Shown here: piece by piece, positions 63,594-64,000 of the stretch
Layout of the letters: every line of letters begins with the position of its first letter
How positions within the stretch are numbered: position 1 is the first letter of the stretch
Source of the DNA: an uncultured Pseudomonadota bacterium
GTDB taxonomy: Bacteria; Myxococcota_A; Polyangia; HGW-17
Assembly (NCBI GenBank): GCA_938004375.1
Contig: CALKWH010000475.1
Location: forward strand, 12,752 to 76,751
Direction of reading: 5' to 3'
Length of the DNA: 64,000 nt
The notes under the pieces: generated by a model
The model's input: only the letters and a program-made list of their open reading frames with translations
What the model was told of the DNA's origin: nothing
Database searches by the model: none
Program-made: the position numbers and the translations under genes

Positions 63594-63635
63594 GTATAAC
63601 CGGAATTCGGATTCCGAATCTTGATCCGGATCAAG
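63594..63635 (-). promoter_or_regulatory. FNR/Crp-type operator and promoter of hcp
   Basis: TTGAT-CCGG-ATCAA at 63621-63634, inside a 16-bp palindrome (63620-63635), is a perfect FNR consensus. A second palindrome TTCGGA-T-TCCGAA lies at 63606-63618. A TTATAC -10 (63599-63594) puts the start near 63587, so the FNR site centre is at about -41, the class II position. Confidence 0.75.
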
Positions 63636-63696
63636 CGACCGCGAGAAACGCAGATGGCCTGATGCGAATGCATCGTGTCAATTCAGACTGGAGACT

Positions 63697-63948
63697 CTAC
63701 TCGACCCTGACGAGGGTTTCAATGACGGCGTTGAGGGTGGCCGCGACGGAGCAGTACTTCTCGTGGCTCAGGTGCACGGCCCGTTCCAGCGCGGCGAGGG
63801 TGACGCCGGGCCCCGAGCCCACGTGGGTCAGCACGATCCGGGTGTAGCGCATGGGGTGATCGTCGGCGCGGTCCCCGGTGATCTCGATGCGGTAGGACGC
63901 CAGCGGCTGTTTCTTCTTCTCCATGATGGAGACCACGTCGTAGCCCGT
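63697..63948 (-). CDS. OsmC-family protein, 5' end lost
   Basis: The genomic part encodes 83 residues from T-G-Y-D-V-V-S-I-M to E-T-L-V-R-V-E. G-Y-D-V-V and the Cys in H-E-K-Y-C-S-V are typical of OsmC/YhfA-type thiol-dependent peroxidase-like proteins. The N-terminal half, including the usual first catalytic Cys, is missing because the read runs into adapter at 63949. A GTG start inside the adapter is not real. It precedes hcp by 160 bases. Confidence 0.88.
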   Translation of the reverse strand, partial: TGYDVVSIMEKKKQPLASYRIEITGDRADDHPMRYTRIVLTHVGSGPGVTLAALERAVHLSHEKYCSVAATLNAVIETLVRVE

Positions 63949-64000
63949 AGATTCGGAAGAGCACACGTCTGAACTCCAGTCACCGAATACGATCTCGTAT
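63949..64000. other. Illumina TruSeq adapter sequence (artefact)
   Basis: From 63953 the bases match the TruSeq read-1 adapter exactly through GTCAC at 63979-63983, followed by an 8-base index CGAATACG (63984-63991) and ATCTCGTAT (63992-64000) of the P7 end. AGAT before it has one extra T. This is not genomic DNA. Confidence 0.97.

Noticed and set aside
63697-63966. Full OsmC reading frame with GTG start
   Set aside because: The start lies in adapter sequence; only 63697-63948 is genomic.
1-64000. Search for tRNA, rRNA, IS elements and phage genes
   Set aside because: No cloverleaf, rRNA, transposase or integrase sequence was recognised by eye; a tRNAscan and IS search would be decisive.

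Overview
The window looks like high-GC genomic DNA from a deltaproteobacterial or Myxococcota-like bacterium, probably an anaerobe or facultative anaerobe. The grounds are the high GC, fifteen predicted lipoproteins, MopE-like and C-G-D-G cysteine-rich repeats, formylglycine-generating-enzyme (FGE)-like domains, RCC1 propellers, PEGA-domain proteins, Hanks-type kinases fused to other modules, and PilZ proteins. No rRNA, tRNA, CRISPR array, transposase or phage gene was seen. The last 52 bases match Illumina TruSeq adapter with an 8-base index, so the window ends at an artefactual contig end.

Layout. 1-10335: a 3'-incomplete Asn-linker lipoprotein, a protein with two kinase domains, a ThuA/glutaminase-like lipoprotein, a metallophosphoesterase with a zinc-ribbon membrane protein, a PEGA protein, and a frameshifted FGE lipoprotein in lower-GC DNA. 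10827-16866: a beta-barrel protein, a Cys-repeat lipoprotein, acetate kinase, and an RCC1 lipoprotein. 17022-20982 (minus): a run of co-oriented genes, namely a zinc-ribbon/DsbA-like protein, a 44-residue membrane protein, panD, a lipoprotein, rex and a kinase-like fragment. 21053-26613 (plus): msrA, two membrane/PH-like genes, then iorA-iorB-SpoA-PilZ with ATGA stop/start overlaps. 26585-29325: a LysR regulator divergent from pruA. 29387-35135: an FHA-like membrane protein, a TPR/Lys-Ala-repeat protein, and two tandem related lipoproteins. 35163-38945 (minus): lipoproteins, including an esterase joined to a BNR propeller. 39114-43117: an SDR enzyme and poorly known genes. 43118-48069: an AbgT transporter, glucan phosphorylase and purine nucleoside phosphorylase. 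49256-51760: a DapL-like aminotransferase and a GlcD-like oxidase. 53627-54241: a stand-alone rpsD with its own promoter and leader hairpin. 54455-61325 (minus): a kinase-ATPase-TPR protein and an operon of PEGA/TPR and FG-GAP proteins. 61492-63948: a PilZ protein, hcp, and an OsmC-like gene cut by the adapter.

How the genes fit together. Indolepyruvate:ferredoxin oxidoreductase, P5C dehydrogenase, acetate kinase, Rex, hybrid-cluster protein and phosphorolytic enzymes fit amino-acid and glycogen use with ferredoxin/NADH redox control. Upstream of hcp there is a perfect TTGAT-N4-ATCAA site, placed about 41 bp before a predicted start site. The other theme is an envelope layer: lipoproteins with (Asn-Asn-X)n stalks or Cys-rich repeats, PEGA proteins with Lys/Pro/Asp repeats, and kinases that may signal to them. 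The least explained items are the SpoA (type III secretion/flagellar C-ring-like) gene inside the IOR operon, the Cys-less DsbA-like zinc-ribbon protein with its small membrane partner, and the kinase-like fragment after rex.
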